Of a stretch of DNA of 64,000 bases, positions 41,403 through 49,956 are shown piece after piece. The notes beneath the pieces are model-generated. The model searched no databases, had not been told where the DNA came from, and saw nothing but the letters and a program-made list of their open reading frames with translations. Numbering within the stretch: position 1 is the first letter of the stretch; each line of letters opens with the position of its first letter. The stretch is from Thiohalomonas denitrificans (GTDB lineage: Bacteria > Pseudomonadota > Gammaproteobacteria > Thiohalomonadales > Thiohalomonadaceae): the NCBI RefSeq assembly GCF_900102855.1, contig NZ_FMWD01000001.1, forward strand, positions 76,766 through 140,765. Reading direction: 5' to 3'. The position numbers and the translations under genes were made by a program.

Positions 41403-42731
41403 ATGAAACCAAAACCGATACTGGTGCTGGGCGCCGGTTGGGCCGGACTGGCGGCCGGCGTCGAACTGGCGGCCAGAGGCTATTCTGTTCAGATCCTGGA
41501 ATCGGCCCGTCAGCCTGGCGGACGGGCACGCTGCGTGCGCTTCGGGGAACTGAACATCGACAACGGTCAGCACCTGCTGATCGGCGCCTACCGGGAAACC
41601 CTGCGTCTCATGGAGAGCATCGGTCTCAGGGAGTCCGACCTCTTCGCCCGAACACCGCTCCGCCTGGCCATCAGAGGTGATGGCCAGGACCTGGACCTCG
41701 CGTCGCTGCCGCTTCCGAGCCCAATGCATATCGGCGGCGGGCTACTGCGAGCCAGGGGCCTGTCACTCCGGCAACGAAGTGCCGCTGTAAAGATGGCCTA
41801 CCGCCTGTGGCGACGGAAATTCGCCCTGGCGGAGGATTGCACGGTCGCCCTGCTACTGGAGCGCGAGGGACAGAACACCGACCTGACCAGGCGTCTCTGG
41901 GAGCCTCTGTGCCTTGCCACCCTCAACACGCCGATTGCGCGGGCTTCGGCGCGGGCGTTTCTTGCCGTACTGCGGGATGCCTTCACCGGGAATCGAGGCA
42001 ATGCCGACCTGCTGATTCCCCGTACCGGGCTCGGGCGTATCTTTCCAGTGCCTGCTGTCGACTTCATCGAGCAGAGAGGCGGCCATGTGCAGCTCGGGCG
42101 GCGGGCCAACCGACTGCTGGTCGAGGACAACCGCATCATCGGCATCGAGACCGGCGACCAAACGATTTTGGCCGACCAGGTAGTACTGGCCGTGCCGCCG
42201 ATCACGGCTGCCCGCCTGCTGCAACCGCATGCGGCGCTCGCAGATACCGCCGAACGGCTGTTCCGACTCTCCTACGAATCCATCACCACGATCTACCTCC
42301 ATTACCCGCAAGAGACCCGGCTCCCCGCCCCCATGCTGGGAATGGTCGGCACCTATACACAGTGGGTATTTGACCGCAGCATTTGTGGACAACCCGGCCT
42401 GATAGCCGCGGTCATCAGTGCAGACGGTCCCCATCTCTCGATGGAAAACCGGCAACTGATTACCGCCGTCTCTGACGAGCTATCCCGTCTGCTACCGGGC
42501 AGTCCTCCACCCCTCAACAGTACCGTTATCCGGGAAAAGCGGGCGACGTTTGCCTGCGAGGCAGGAGTCGATAGCCTGCGCCCCCGGGCAACGACTCCGG
42601 TGAGGGGGCTCTGGCTGGCCGGAGACTACACTGCGACCGGCTATCCCGCCACCCTGGAGGGGGCGGTTCGCAGCGGGGTTCAATGTGCACGCCACATCAT
42701 GGATAATGCCGGTCCTTTACCAACATCCTGA
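41403..42731 (+). CDS. hpnE: Squalene-associated FAD-dependent desaturase HpnE
   Basis: 442 aa from the ATG at 41403. Amine-oxidase-type flavoprotein that reduces hydroxysqualene to squalene. The Rossmann FAD motif VLGAGWAGLAAGVELAARG lies near residue 6, DNGQHLLIGAY near 55, and the C-terminal FAD motif GLWLAGDYTATGYPATLEGAV near 410. Third enzyme of the HpnCDE route, 6 nt upstream of yciK. Confidence 0.94.
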   Translation: MKPKPILVLGAGWAGLAAGVELAARGYSVQILESARQPGGRARCVRFGELNIDNGQHLLIGAYRETLRLMESIGLRESDLFARTPLRLAIRGDGQDLDLASLPLPSPMHIGGGLLRARGLSLRQRSAAVKMAYRLWRRKFALAEDCTVALLLEREGQNTDLTRRLWEPLCLATLNTPIARASARAFLAVLRDAFTGNRGNADLLIPRTGLGRIFPVPAVDFIEQRGGHVQLGRRANRLLVEDNRIIGIETGDQTILADQVVLAVPPITAARLLQPHAALADTAERLFRLSYESITTIYLHYPQETRLPAPMLGMVGTYTQWVFDRSICGQPGLIAAVISADGPHLSMENRQLITAVSDELSRLLPGSPPPLNSTVIREKRATFACEAGVDSLRPRATTPVRGLWLAGDYTATGYPATLEGAVRSGVQCARHIMDNAGPLPTS

Positions 42732-42737
42732 ATTCCG

Positions 42738-43499
42738 ATGGCATCCGTTCCTCCCGACGATTTGAAACAGTATCAGCCCCCCGCAGATCTCCTGAAAGAG
42801 CGGATCATCCTGGTCACCGGTGCCGGCGGCGGTCTCGGGGCCGCAGCGGCAAAGGGCTTTGCAGCCCATGGTGCAACCGTAATCCTCCTCGGGCGCACCA
42901 TCCGCAAGCTGGAGGATACCTACGACGCGATCGAGCAGGCCGGGCACCCCCTCCCGGCAATCTACCCGATGAATCTGGAAGGCGCAGCGCCAAAGGATTA
43001 CGCGGAGCTCGCCGCCACCGTCGAAAAGGAGTTCGGACGACTGGACGGGCTGCTGCATAACGCCGCCACCCAGGGCCAGCTTACGCCCCTGTCGCAGTAC
43101 AGCATCGAATTGTGGTCACGGGTGATGCAGACCAACCTGAATGCCCCCTTCATGATGACAGCCGCCCTGCTCGACCTGCTAAAGGCGTCCGATGACGCCT
43201 CGGTCGTGTTCACCACCTCGGAAGTCGGCCGCAAGGGTCGCGCCTACTGGGGTGCTTACGGGATCTCCAACGCCGCCTGCGAAAACATGATGCAGATCTG
43301 GGCCGATGAGCTCGAGGTCAACACCCGCGTACGGGTCAACAGCCTGGATCCCGGTCCGGCACGCACCAACATGCGTGCCCACGCCTACCCCGGCGAAGAT
43401 CCCAACACGGTCCCGTTACCCGAAGAACTCATGGGTCCCTACCTCTACCTGATGGGTCCGGAGAGTCGCGGCATTACGGGTCAGCAGCTGAACGCATAG
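42738..43499 (+). CDS. yciK: YciK-type short-chain dehydrogenase with altered catalytic Lys
   Basis: 253 aa. NAD(P)-binding Rossmann motif TGAGGGLGAAAAKGFA near residue 31 and the NAA-type HNAATQG motif are present. The active-site stretch reads YWGAYGISNAAC: Tyr is kept, but the YxxxK lysine is Asn (codon AAC, checked in the DNA). YciK homologues normally have Lys there. The protein may have lost oxidoreductase activity or use another residue. It follows hpnE closely, so it could be co-transcribed with the squalene genes. Confidence 0.85.
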   Translation: MASVPPDDLKQYQPPADLLKERIILVTGAGGGLGAAAAKGFAAHGATVILLGRTIRKLEDTYDAIEQAGHPLPAIYPMNLEGAAPKDYAELAATVEKEFGRLDGLLHNAATQGQLTPLSQYSIELWSRVMQTNLNAPFMMTAALLDLLKASDDASVVFTTSEVGRKGRAYWGAYGISNAACENMMQIWADELEVNTRVRVNSLDPGPARTNMRAHAYPGEDPNTVPLPEELMGPYLYLMGPESRGITGQQLNA

Positions 43500-43520
43500 G
43501 GTGCACTCTTCAAGTGCACC
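43500..43520 (+). other. Perfect 8-bp mRNA hairpin after yciK
   Basis: GGTGCACT-CTTCA-AGTGCACC begins directly at the stop codon of yciK. There is no T run, so it is not a standard intrinsic terminator; it may protect the 3' end or pause transcription. Confidence 0.6.
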
Positions 43521-43590
43521 GTCGAAAGCTCGCACCTGCATCGGAAACGGCGCATTCAGAGAATGCCCGTCACCGCTGCTTCCACATAAT

Positions 43591-43614
43591 TCTGTTCTCT
43601 GTGTCCTCTGTGGT
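43591..43614. repeat. Solo right arm of the CTCTGTG palindromic subtype
   Basis: TCTCTGTGTCCTCTGTGGT has two full units and the usual GGT end, but no left arm is seen upstream. It lies in the gap between the convergent yciK and the tandem-thioredoxin gene. Confidence 0.7.
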
Positions 43615-43638
43615 GATCCGTATAGTTAAGCGGTCATC

Positions 43639-44691
43639 TCAATCCCAGATATCCACATGCCCCCCCTCGGCCTCGAGTCGTTCGGCGCGGGCCTGCACGA
43701 AGCGCTGGAATTCCGGAACGTCACGGTAGGCCCCGGAGGCCACGTATTCCAGAGCCGACTGTACATGAAAGCTCTTCAGGTAGGCCTCGGTCCGGAAGAC
43801 CTCGCGTCCCGTCTCGTCGAAAAACAGCATGCCGGGCGTGTACTTGACCTCCATGGAGTCGGCCCATTGCCGGGCGGTGGTGCGTTCACCATCAGGCGTC
43901 AGCACCGGGGTATCGGCCCAGCGATCGAGTTGCACCACATCAAAGGCACGGAAAAAACCGGGCATCTCCTCCCGTGTCAGCACATCCTGGTGAAATTCGT
44001 CACAGGCAGCACACCGGGGCTGCTCGAAGAGCACCACAAGCGGGCGCTCGGCGGGAAGGCTTTCCGACCGTGCCAGGGCAAAGGGCGGCTCCTGGAAAAA
44101 CGGTGCCTCATTGAGGGTTTCCGAGGCCCCTTGCTGCTGTTGCTTCGCCAGAAAAACCGAAAAGTCGGCCTCCCGATCCGTCGATGCGTACTCCAGCGCC
44201 GAGATGAATTTCGCGGGATGATAGTAGCCATTGACCCGTAGCGCCGTTCCACCCTGCTCATCCAGGAAGAGCAGCGTCGGGGTGAACATTACCTTCAGAT
44301 CCGCGGCAAACTGCTTTTCGGTGACCACCTCTCCTTCCAGATTGGTGACCTCCCGGTCGCCCCACAGGTTGATTGCCACGACCTCATAGGAGTCCTGAGT
44401 CTTTTGGGCGATCACCCGCTGACCAAAGTTGTCCTGCAACAGCTTGGCACAGTAGGGGCAACCATCCTGATAGAAGTAGAGAAGCAGCCGTTTTCCCTCC
44501 TCGACCGCGTCCTCCACATCCTCGTTCAGATCCAGGAAGGATTGCTTGAACCAATCGGGCTGGGGGTGATAACCCGGATTGACGCCACCCTCTTCCAGTT
44601 TTTCGTCGACACCGAAGGCAGCAGCAGTCATTCCGACCAGTCCCACCAGCATCAACAGCTGTAATGGTTTTATCATCTCCTCCATCCTCAT
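43639..44691 (-). CDS. Periplasmic protein with two thioredoxin-fold domains
   Basis: 350 aa; the start is ambiguous among three in-frame ATG codons, the last (residue 6) giving the cleanest signal peptide (IKPLQLLMLVGLVGMTAAAFG). Domain 1, about residues 50-175, has active site Cys78-Pro-Tyr-Cys81 and a cis-Pro TPTL near 138. Domain 2, about 215-335, has Cys227-Ala-Ala-Cys230 and TPGM. Both resemble SoxW/thioredoxin-like periplasmic reductases. The second CxxC, CAAC, is unusual. A partner or substrate is not indicated by neighbours. Likely a thiol-disulfide oxidoreductase. Confidence 0.8.
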   Translation of the reverse strand: MRMEEMIKPLQLLMLVGLVGMTAAAFGVDEKLEEGGVNPGYHPQPDWFKQSFLDLNEDVEDAVEEGKRLLLYFYQDGCPYCAKLLQDNFGQRVIAQKTQDSYEVVAINLWGDREVTNLEGEVVTEKQFAADLKVMFTPTLLFLDEQGGTALRVNGYYHPAKFISALEYASTDREADFSVFLAKQQQQGASETLNEAPFFQEPPFALARSESLPAERPLVVLFEQPRCAACDEFHQDVLTREEMPGFFRAFDVVQLDRWADTPVLTPDGERTTARQWADSMEVKYTPGMLFFDETGREVFRTEAYLKSFHVQSALEYVASGAYRDVPEFQRFVQARAERLEAEGGHVDIWD

Positions 44692-44899
44692 GTTCTTTTT
44701 TATAATAAGACTGACTATATCTCCGTAAATGGAGGTACGCCACTCGCGGGGTTCTCCGAAAAGCTGGGGGCAGTCGCTCCTGCCCAGAGGGGATAGGGAT
44801 AACTTCGCTGTGGCCTAACGACTGTTGAAAGAGGCTTTTGTCCCTTGTCCGCGAGGGAGAAGATTCGGATGAGGGGTTGTAGCAGGCGGTCCTCCGGAC

Positions 44900-45370
44900 C
44901 TAATACTCGGCGCGGTCCGGTTTTGCGGACCAGAGGGCAAAGGGACGTTCGGCCCCGGGGATATCGACCTGTTGCGAAGGCAGCTGCCGCTCCTCGGGAG
45001 TCCGTGCCAGTTCGTCGGCGATGAACAGGTCATCGAATCCCGCCTCGGCAGCGGCCTCGCGCGGTGCAGCAAAAAAGATGGCATCCAACCGTGCCCAATA
45101 GGCCGCACTGAGACACATGGGGCAGGGGGCACAACTGACATAGAGCGTACAGCCCGCCAGGGAATAATCTCCCAGGTTACGGCAGGCATCGCGAATCGCG
45201 CGTACTTCGGCATGAGCCGTAGGGTCATTATCGAGTGTCACGCAGTTGGTGCCATTGCCGATAATCTGTCCATCGCGGACCACCAGCGCCCCGAACGGTC
45301 CACCGCCCTCCTCCACCGATCGCTCAGCCAGTCGCACTGCGGTTTCCAGAAAGGAACGGTCCGGTTCCAT
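44900..45370 (-). CDS. Nucleoside/guanine deaminase-like zinc enzyme
   Basis: 156 aa. Cytidine-deaminase fold with the zinc and proton-shuttle signature HAEVRAIRDAC near residue 53 and PCPMCLSAAYW near 83. GPFGALVV and the C-terminal aromatic region resemble bacterial guanine deaminases (GuaD type) rather than tRNA-specific TadA. It is transcribed after the endonuclease III relative gap on the minus strand. Upstream, 44692-44899 contains a degenerate CCCTTGTCCGCGAGGGA-type repeat and no gene. Confidence 0.8.
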   Translation of the reverse strand: MEPDRSFLETAVRLAERSVEEGGGPFGALVVRDGQIIGNGTNCVTLDNDPTAHAEVRAIRDACRNLGDYSLAGCTLYVSCAPCPMCLSAAYWARLDAIFFAAPREAAAEAGFDDLFIADELARTPEERQLPSQQVDIPGAERPFALWSAKPDRAEY

Positions 45371-45424
45371 TCAAAACCCCTTGAGTGAACACCCATCTGA
45401 TTGTCGGAACTCTTCCATCGATGG

Positions 45425-46078
45425 TCAAACACCATCGCACCCGCGGCATTGCGATCGCAAGCAACAGCCGGCGCAGCAGGCCTTTTTGCGACAGTACTCT
45501 TTGGCGTGGGCCACAATCAATGCATGGTATTGGTTGAACAACCCGACCCGATCGGGCTCGTTAGCGAGTCCCGCCTCCACAAGGGCGCGTAATTCCTCGT
45601 AACCCTCGTCACCCCGGATCACTCCCAGCCGGGAAAAGAGTCGCCGGGTATAGGTGTCGATAACAAAAACCGGACGACCGAACGCATACAGAACGATGTC
45701 ATCAGCCGTCTCCGGACCCACCCCGTTTACAGACAATACCCGCTGCCGTAGCTCCCCCGTCTCCAGCCGCTCCAGGGTTTCCAGGCCGCCCGCCTCCAGA
45801 TACCAGCGGCAGTAATTGCGAAGCCTTTCCGCCTTCACGTTGAAATAGCCCGACGGACGAATCCATTCCGCCAATTCGGTTTGCGGCACCCCGAGCATTG
45901 TCTCGGGGCTCAGGGCATCCTGTGTCTTGAGGTTGCAAATCGCCTTTTCGACGTTGGACCACGCCGTATTTTGCGTCAGAATCGCACCAACCATGACCTC
46001 GAAAGGCGTCTCTGCGGGCCACCAGTGCTGCAGCCCGTGCTCGGCAAACAGCCGATCATGAATGGTTTTAAACGGCAT
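45425..46078 (-). CDS. Endonuclease III-related DNA glycosylase (HhH-GPD, Fe-S)
   Basis: 217 aa from the ATG at 46078; the frame extends upstream to 46207 through low-complexity codons. HhH-GPD fold with NGVGPETADDIVLYA and the catalytic Asp in VIDTYTRRLFSRLG. The lysine that makes E. coli Nth a lyase is Glu here (GPETAD against GRKTAN), as in the COG2231 group. A Cys-rich C-terminus suits a 4Fe-4S cluster. Probably a monofunctional base-excision glycosylase of unknown substrate. It lies downstream of rluB. Confidence 0.83.
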   Translation of the reverse strand: MPFKTIHDRLFAEHGLQHWWPAETPFEVMVGAILTQNTAWSNVEKAICNLKTQDALSPETMLGVPQTELAEWIRPSGYFNVKAERLRNYCRWYLEAGGLETLERLETGELRQRVLSVNGVGPETADDIVLYAFGRPVFVIDTYTRRLFSRLGVIRGDEGYEELRALVEAGLANEPDRVGLFNQYHALIVAHAKEYCRKKACCAGCCLRSQCRGCDGV

Positions 46079-46187
46079 GATGCCCGCCTGAATCGCCTGA
46101 ATCGCCTGAAAGATGAAATGGGTAAACGGATCGGCCTGCCGCGAAGACGCGGATCGCCCCTGCTGGCCCGGTGCAGTTCCGTCCCGG

Positions 46188-46217
46188 TCCCCGTGTGCAC
46201 CGTCCACCCGTGGTTAC
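46188..46217. repeat. Degenerate right arm of the CCCCGTG palindromic subtype
   Basis: TCCCCGTGTGCACCGTCCACCCGTGGTTA resembles the right arm with two damaged units and an intact GGTTA end. No left arm is found. It lies between rluB and the endonuclease III relative. Confidence 0.5.
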
Positions 46218-46283
46218 CTTATCGGGACCGAAACCATTCACCAGGGTTCCGGGCGAGGCGAACAATTCGGCTAGTCGTACCCG

Positions 46284-47108
46284 TTACCGACGCCGCTTGC
46301 CGGGGCGCGCCGTTCTCCCCTGGGGCTTGTGGCGTGCCCTGCGGCTGGCCGGCCGCTCCTTTTCCGGCTCATCGGGCAGACCCGCGGCCTCGAGCAGCGC
46401 CTTGAGTGCCGGTGGGGGCAGGTCCTGAAAGCGCCCCTGGCGAAGTGCCCGGTTGAGAATGACGGGTCCGTAGCGTACACGGATCAGCCGGCTCACTACG
46501 CCCCCCTGAGATTCCCAGAGACGGCGCACTTCCCGATTGCGTCCTTCGCGGATGACGACGTGGAACCAGTGATTGGTCCCCTCCCCGCCGGCATCCACCA
46601 CCGAGTCAAAACGGGCAAAACCGTCCTCCAGTTCAACGCCCTCGGTCAACTGCTTGATCACCTCGGGCGAGGGCTCGCCGTAAATACGCACCGCGTACTC
46701 GCGCTCGACTTCCGAGGAGGGATGCATCAGGCGATTGGCAAGTTCTCCATCATTGGTGAGCAGCAGCAGCCCCGACGTATTGACGTCCAGCCGCCCGACC
46801 GGTATCCAGCGCCCTCCTCCGGCACGGGGCAAGTTTTCGAACACGGTGGGACGGCCCTCCGGGTCACTCCGGGTGACGAGTTCGCCCTCGGGCTTGTTGT
46901 ACACCAGAACCCGGCGTCGTGGACCGGCCTTTCGATGGCGCGATAGTACCCGGCCATCAACGCGGATGAGATCACTTTCCTCCACGCGATCGCCCAGTGT
47001 GGCCACCCTGCCGTTGACGGAGACCCGCCCGGCCGTAATCCACGCCTCGAGTTCACGGCGCGAGCCGAAACCGGCCCGGGCCAACAGTTTTTGCAGCTTT
47101 TCGCTCAT
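46284..47108 (-). CDS. rluB: 23S rRNA pseudouridine(2605) synthase
   Basis: 274 aa. N-terminal S4 RNA-binding domain ([20 protein letters not shown]) followed by the RsuA-type catalytic domain with the nucleophile Asp in [17 protein letters not shown]. The C-terminal 30 residues are Arg/Lys-rich ([19 protein letters not shown]), common in RluB. It follows scpB, as in E. coli relatives and Pseudomonas. Confidence 0.93.
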   Translation of the reverse strand: MSEKLQKLLARAGFGSRRELEAWITAGRVSVNGRVATLGDRVEESDLIRVDGRVLSRHRKAGPRRRVLVYNKPEGELVTRSDPEGRPTVFENLPRAGGGRWIPVGRLDVNTSGLLLLTNDGELANRLMHPSSEVEREYAVRIYGEPSPEVIKQLTEGVELEDGFARFDSVVDAGGEGTNHWFHVVIREGRNREVRRLWESQGGVVSRLIRVRYGPVILNRALRQGRFQDLPPPALKALLEAAGLPDEPEKERPASRRARHKPQGRTARPGKRRR

Positions 47109-47213
47109 TGGATTGGAATTGAACCACAGCGATCACGGAGTGATCTGAGAAAAAAAGTTTCACGGCCACCAGTGGTCAGCCGCACAAGTAGGTGCCACAT
47201 CCGGCGCTGTCTG

Positions 47214-47855
47214 TCATACGTACTCAACCGGTTCCAGATCCACTGGCGGCAGCGACACGCCCTCCTCCGGCTCACGCCCGCCGGTCTCCTCGCCCGGGAG
47301 GCGCAGATCCAGCTCGGCATTGAGCTTGTCGATATCCCTGAGTTCAGCCAACGGCGGGAGGTCATCCAGCGTCTTGAGGTCGAAATAATCGAGGAACTGC
47401 CGTGTGGTGGCATACATGGCCGGCTTCCCGGGTACATCCCGGTGGCCGACCACCCGCACCCACTCACGCTCCTGCAGGGTTCGCATGATGTTGGTGCTCA
47501 CCGAGACGCCGCGGATATCCTCGATTTCGGCCCGGGTGATCGGCTGTCGGTAGACGACCAGCGCCAGGGTCTCGAGAAGCGCCCGGGAATATCGGGCCGG
47601 TTTTTCCTCCCACAGGCGAGAGACCCAGCGGGCGGTCTCGGCCCGCCCCTGAAAGCGATACCCGCTGGCCACCTCTCTGAGCTCAACGCCGCGACCCTGG
47701 CAGTCGGCCTGCAGGGCCTCGATGGTCTCCCGGAGCACAGCCTTTTCCGGCCGCTCCTCCTCCTCGAACAGGCCCTGCAACCGATCCAGACTGAGCGGCT
47801 CACCTGCCGCAAACAGGGCCGACTCGACGATCTTCTTCAGCTCTTCGGTTTCCAT
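47214..47855 (-). CDS. scpB: Segregation and condensation protein B
   Basis: 213 aa. Kleisin-interacting winged-helix protein (LSLDRLQGLFEEE, RALLETLALVVYRQPITRAEIEDIRGV, GKPAMYATTRQFLDYF). It joins ScpA and SMC in the condensin complex; smc is also in this window (57420). ScpAB together with zipA and smc is of note because E. coli uses MukBEF instead. It starts 11 nt after scpA. Confidence 0.95.
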   Translation of the reverse strand: METEELKKIVESALFAAGEPLSLDRLQGLFEEEERPEKAVLRETIEALQADCQGRGVELREVASGYRFQGRAETARWVSRLWEEKPARYSRALLETLALVVYRQPITRAEIEDIRGVSVSTNIMRTLQEREWVRVVGHRDVPGKPAMYATTRQFLDYFDLKTLDDLPPLAELRDIDKLNAELDLRLPGEETGGREPEEGVSLPPVDLEPVEYV

Positions 47856-47866
47856 GATGATTCGGA

Positions 47867-48715
47867 TTACTCGCTGGTGCCGATGGCCTTGACGTGAATA
47901 CGTCCGAAGGTTTCGGTCTGAATCAATTCGATGAGTGACTGCTTGACGAGCTCAAGCACGGCCATAAAGGTTACCACCACGCCCCGGCGCCCCTCTTCGA
48001 GCGGAAACAGCGTTGTGAACTCGGTAAAGTGCTCGGCGCTGAGGGTCTCCAGCACCTGCGACATGCGTTCGCGCACCGACAGCGTTTCACGCTGGACATG
48101 ATGATGGGCAAACATCTCGGCGCGGCGAACCACTTCCGAGAGCGCCGCCAGCAGTTCCCGAAGATCGAGATCGGGCCTCGGCTTCTCCACCGCCCGATCG
48201 GGACCCTCGATGTGCGCCGGGAAGACCTCCCTTCCCACGCGCGGGAGTTCATCAATTTCTTCCGCCGCCTGCTTGAAACGCTCATACTCCTGGAGACGCC
48301 GAACCAGTTCCGCACGCGGGTCGTCATCCTCTTCTTCCGATGCCACCGGACGCGGTAGCAGCATGCGCGATTTGATCTCCGCCAGCATGGCTGCCATGAC
48401 CAGGTACTCCGCGGCGAGCTCCAGTTGAAGTTCTTTCATCAACTCCACGTACTTCATGTACTGGGTCGTGATCTGCGCAATGGGCACATCCAGAACATCC
48501 AGATTCTGCCGCTTGATGAGATAAAGCAACAGATCCAGCGGCCCTTCGAACGCCTCCAGAAAGACCTCCAGCGCCTGCGGGGGAATATAGAGGTCCTTGG
48601 GCATCTCCGTCAGAGGTGAGCCCAGGACGATGGCAAAGGGCATCTCCTCCTGCAGCGGCTGCCGGGCGACCTCCTTCTCTTCCATGGCGCTGGCTTCAAC
48701 GCAAACGTCATTCAT
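47867..48715 (-). CDS. scpA: Segregation and condensation protein A
   Basis: 282 aa. Kleisin subunit bridging the SMC heads. The conserved N-terminal motif EAFEGPLDLLLYLIKRQNLDV starts near residue 52; the first 45 residues are an extension of uncertain start (a second ATG is at residue 11). The C-terminal winged helix ends in FAHHHVQRE to VKQSLIELIQTE. It lies 5 nt after trpS. Confidence 0.94.
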   Translation of the reverse strand: MNDVCVEASAMEEKEVARQPLQEEMPFAIVLGSPLTEMPKDLYIPPQALEVFLEAFEGPLDLLLYLIKRQNLDVLDVPIAQITTQYMKYVELMKELQLELAAEYLVMAAMLAEIKSRMLLPRPVASEEEDDDPRAELVRRLQEYERFKQAAEEIDELPRVGREVFPAHIEGPDRAVEKPRPDLDLRELLAALSEVVRRAEMFAHHHVQRETLSVRERMSQVLETLSAEHFTEFTTLFPLEEGRRGVVVTFMAVLELVKQSLIELIQTETFGRIHVKAIGTSE

Positions 48716-48720
48716 GTCCG

Positions 48721-49938
48721 TTACCGATAATCCAGTCCCATGGAGCGGCGAACCTCTTCCAAAGTGAGCTTGGCCTCATCACGGGCCTGTTCGCGCCCCT
48801 CTGCCAGGATCTTGCGAACCAGCGAGGGGTTATCGATGAATTCCTTGGCGCGCTCCCGGATGGGCGCTAACTCCGAGGTTACGGCATCAATCACAGGCTG
48901 TTTGCAATCGAGACAGCCGATACCGGCGGTAGTGCAGCCCTCCTGTACCCACTGGCGGGTCTCTGCACCGGAATAGACCTTGTGCAGATCCCATACCGGA
49001 CACTTTTCCGGATCACCCGGGTCGGTACGACGCACCCGGGCCGGATCGGTCGGCATGGTACGCAGCTTCTTTTCGACTTCCTTGGGCTCTTCCCGCAGGC
49101 CGATGGTGTTGCCATAGGACTTGGACATTTTCTGTCCGTCCAGGCCGGGCATCTTCGAAGCCGGGGTGAGCAGCGCCTGGGGCTCGGGCAGGATAATCTT
49201 GCCGGCGCCTTCCAGGTAACCGAACAGGCGTTCCCGATCACCCAGGGTGATATTCTGTTGATTCTCCAACAGCGCCTGTGCCGTGGCCAGCGCCTCGTGA
49301 TCACCCTGTTCCTGATAGCGCTTGCGCAGGTCGTGATAGAGACGGGCGTTCTTCTTGCCCATCTTTTTCACTGCCTGCTCGGCCCGGTCGGCAAAATCCG
49401 GCTCGCGGCCATACAGATGGTTAAAGCGGCGCGCCACCTCACGGGTCAACTCCACATGGGCCACCTGGTCTTCACCGACCGGGACCTGGGTTGCGCGGTA
49501 GATCAGGATATCCGCGCTCTGCAGCAGCGGATAGCCCAGAAAACCGTAGGTAGAGAGGTCCTTTTCCCTAAGTTTTTCCTGCTGGTCCTTGTAGGTAGGC
49601 ACGCGCTCCAGCCAGCCCAGCGGCGTCATCATCGACAGCAGCACGTGCAGCTCGGCATGTTCCGGTACCTGGGACTGGATAAACAGCCGCGCCGAACCGG
49701 GATTGATACCCGCCGCCAACCAGTCGATCACCATCTCCATCGCGCTCTCGACGATTGGGCCGGTGTTGTCGTACTCGGTGGTCAGTGCGTGCCAGTCGGC
49801 AACGAAGAAGAAGCACTCGTACTCATGCTGGAGCTTCAGCCAGTTCTTCAGGACGCCGTGATAATGGCCGAGGTGCAGGCGGCCGGTAGGCCGCATACCC
49901 GACAACACGCGTTGATTTTGCGACGACAGGGAATTCAA
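48721..49938 (-). CDS. trpS: Tryptophanyl-tRNA synthetase (long form)
   Basis: 405 aa with a TTG start at 49938, supported by GGAG 5 nt upstream. Class I synthetase with the HIGH-like HLGHYHG near residue 22 and KMSKSYGNT near 270. It is about 70 aa longer than E. coli TrpS, with an insertion around residues 165-230 (ADRAEQAVKKMGKKNARL region) and a Cys pair (CLDCKQP) near 345, as in other long gammaproteobacterial forms. First of a run trpS-scpA-scpB-rluB. Confidence 0.95.
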   Translation of the reverse strand: MNSLSSQNQRVLSGMRPTGRLHLGHYHGVLKNWLKLQHEYECFFFVADWHALTTEYDNTGPIVESAMEMVIDWLAAGINPGSARLFIQSQVPEHAELHVLLSMMTPLGWLERVPTYKDQQEKLREKDLSTYGFLGYPLLQSADILIYRATQVPVGEDQVAHVELTREVARRFNHLYGREPDFADRAEQAVKKMGKKNARLYHDLRKRYQEQGDHEALATAQALLENQQNITLGDRERLFGYLEGAGKIILPEPQALLTPASKMPGLDGQKMSKSYGNTIGLREEPKEVEKKLRTMPTDPARVRRTDPGDPEKCPVWDLHKVYSGAETRQWVQEGCTTAGIGCLDCKQPVIDAVTSELAPIRERAKEFIDNPSLVRKILAEGREQARDEAKLTLEEVRRSMGLDYR

Positions 49939-49956
49939 AACGACTCCAATTCGTGA

